NCBI GenBank assembly: GCA_033557675.1
Contig: JAWQRM010000096.1
Location: 1 to 31,142 of the forward strand
DNA length: 31,142 nucleotides
Source: Coptodactyla brooksi
Lineage: Eukaryota > Arthropoda > Insecta > Coleoptera > Scarabaeidae
Direction of reading: 5' to 3'
Shown piece after piece: positions 31,004-31,142 of the stretch (positions are counted from its first letter, which is position 1; each line of letters starts with the position of its first letter). The translations under genes were made by a program, and so were the position numbers. Below the pieces are notes generated by a model, which worked only from the letters and a program-made list of their open reading frames with translations, did no database searches and was not told the origin of the DNA.

Positions 31004-31142
31004 CTAATATTTTTTAAATGTGTGGTATTTAAAAAAACATTCTCCCTTATGAAGGGGAACATTGCAAAACTGGCACATAAAACAGGTTAAACTCTTTTTC
31101 TTGTGAGTAGCACAAACACGGCATTGTTTCTGGGGGTTCTTT
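31004..31142 (-). CDS. piggyBac-type transposase, C-terminal cysteine-rich domain (partial, runs off window)
   Basis: piggyBac transposases are DDD enzymes that cut and paste at TTAA; their C-terminal cysteine-rich zinc domain binds the transposon ends. The minus-strand frame entering at 31141 reads KNPQKQCRVCATHKKKSLTC, then FMCQFCNVPLHKGECFFKYH and TFKKY with TAG at 31004-31006. Cysteine pairs CRVC and CFMC, then QFC and GEC, with the NVPLH and CF-x-x-YH context, are the family's closing domain. Forty-five codons are visible with no break; the catalytic core must lie to the right of the window. It could be an active copy or a domesticated PGBD-like gene; the visible part cannot decide. Confidence 0.8.
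   Translation of the reverse strand, partial: KNPQKQCRVCATHKKKSLTCFMCQFCNVPLHKGECFFKYHTFKKY

Overview
The window looks like a piece of an insect nuclear genome. It is AT-rich, carries two spliced, animal-type host genes, and is otherwise a dense graveyard of DNA transposons plus some LINE and Penelope-type debris. No bacterial operon, CRISPR array, tRNA or rRNA was recognised. The species cannot be named from the sequence; an arthropod is assured by the innexin, whose closest remembered relative is Drosophila Inx3.

Host genes. (1) Two consecutive exons of a DOCK-family guanine-nucleotide exchange factor (DOCK3/4, 'sponge' type) lie on the + strand at 5733-6010 and 6076-6224; they encode the N-terminal SH3 domain and the start of the helical bundle. 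The first coding exon and everything after residue ~150 are not recognised here. (2) A complete, apparently functional innexin 3 gene lies on the - strand in five coding exons between 17740 and 13816. Joined on GT-AG junctions they give 390 codons with all four membrane segments, the four extracellular cysteines, the YYQWV motif and the expected C-terminal tail. (3) The last 45 codons of a piggyBac-type transposase run off the right edge on the - strand (31004-31142).

Mobile DNA from left to right: a 5'-truncated Tigger/pogo element (about 1441-2515); a hAT relic with BED finger (3151-3542) and a probable hAT right end near 5309, split by a mariner with intact TIRs and TA duplication (3698-4828); an internally deleted mariner (about 6726-7460); a Merlin/IS1016 element with long TIRs (7710-8781); LINE reverse-transcriptase crumbs (about 12750-12990, 16930-17235, 20040-21000); a second copy of the 6.7-kb mariner family (about 21130-22230) with a broken Tc1-like fragment inserted at a TA (21218-21457); an 850-bp non-autonomous element flanked by TTAA (22639-23488); a broken Jerky/pogo-like transposase (24359-25600, - strand); and a 2.2-kb DD41D (rosa-like) element whose roughly 380-400-bp inverted arms contain three nested TIR-like ends (26122-28317).

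The most interesting signal is a set of hammerhead-ribozyme-like motifs. One at 18263-18308 has every core nucleotide, a stem I, a short stem II and a zero-loop self-complementary stem III with a GUA cleavage triplet. It sits in one arm of a palindromic element (18043-18366) whose other arm has lost the second half of the ribozyme. A second, sequence-distinct motif (25169-25240, - strand) has a 19-bp hairpin closing stem I and is embedded in the Jerky-like transposase gene. Related copies lie at 9353-9398 and, truncated, at 30564-30591. The design matches the minimal hammerheads known from Penelope-like retroelements of arthropods.

The host genes show no functional link beyond being neighbours; inx3 intron 1 contains LINE debris. 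Long stretches (5' end to 1440, 8782-12690, 18370-20040, 28318-31003) hold no gene I can support.
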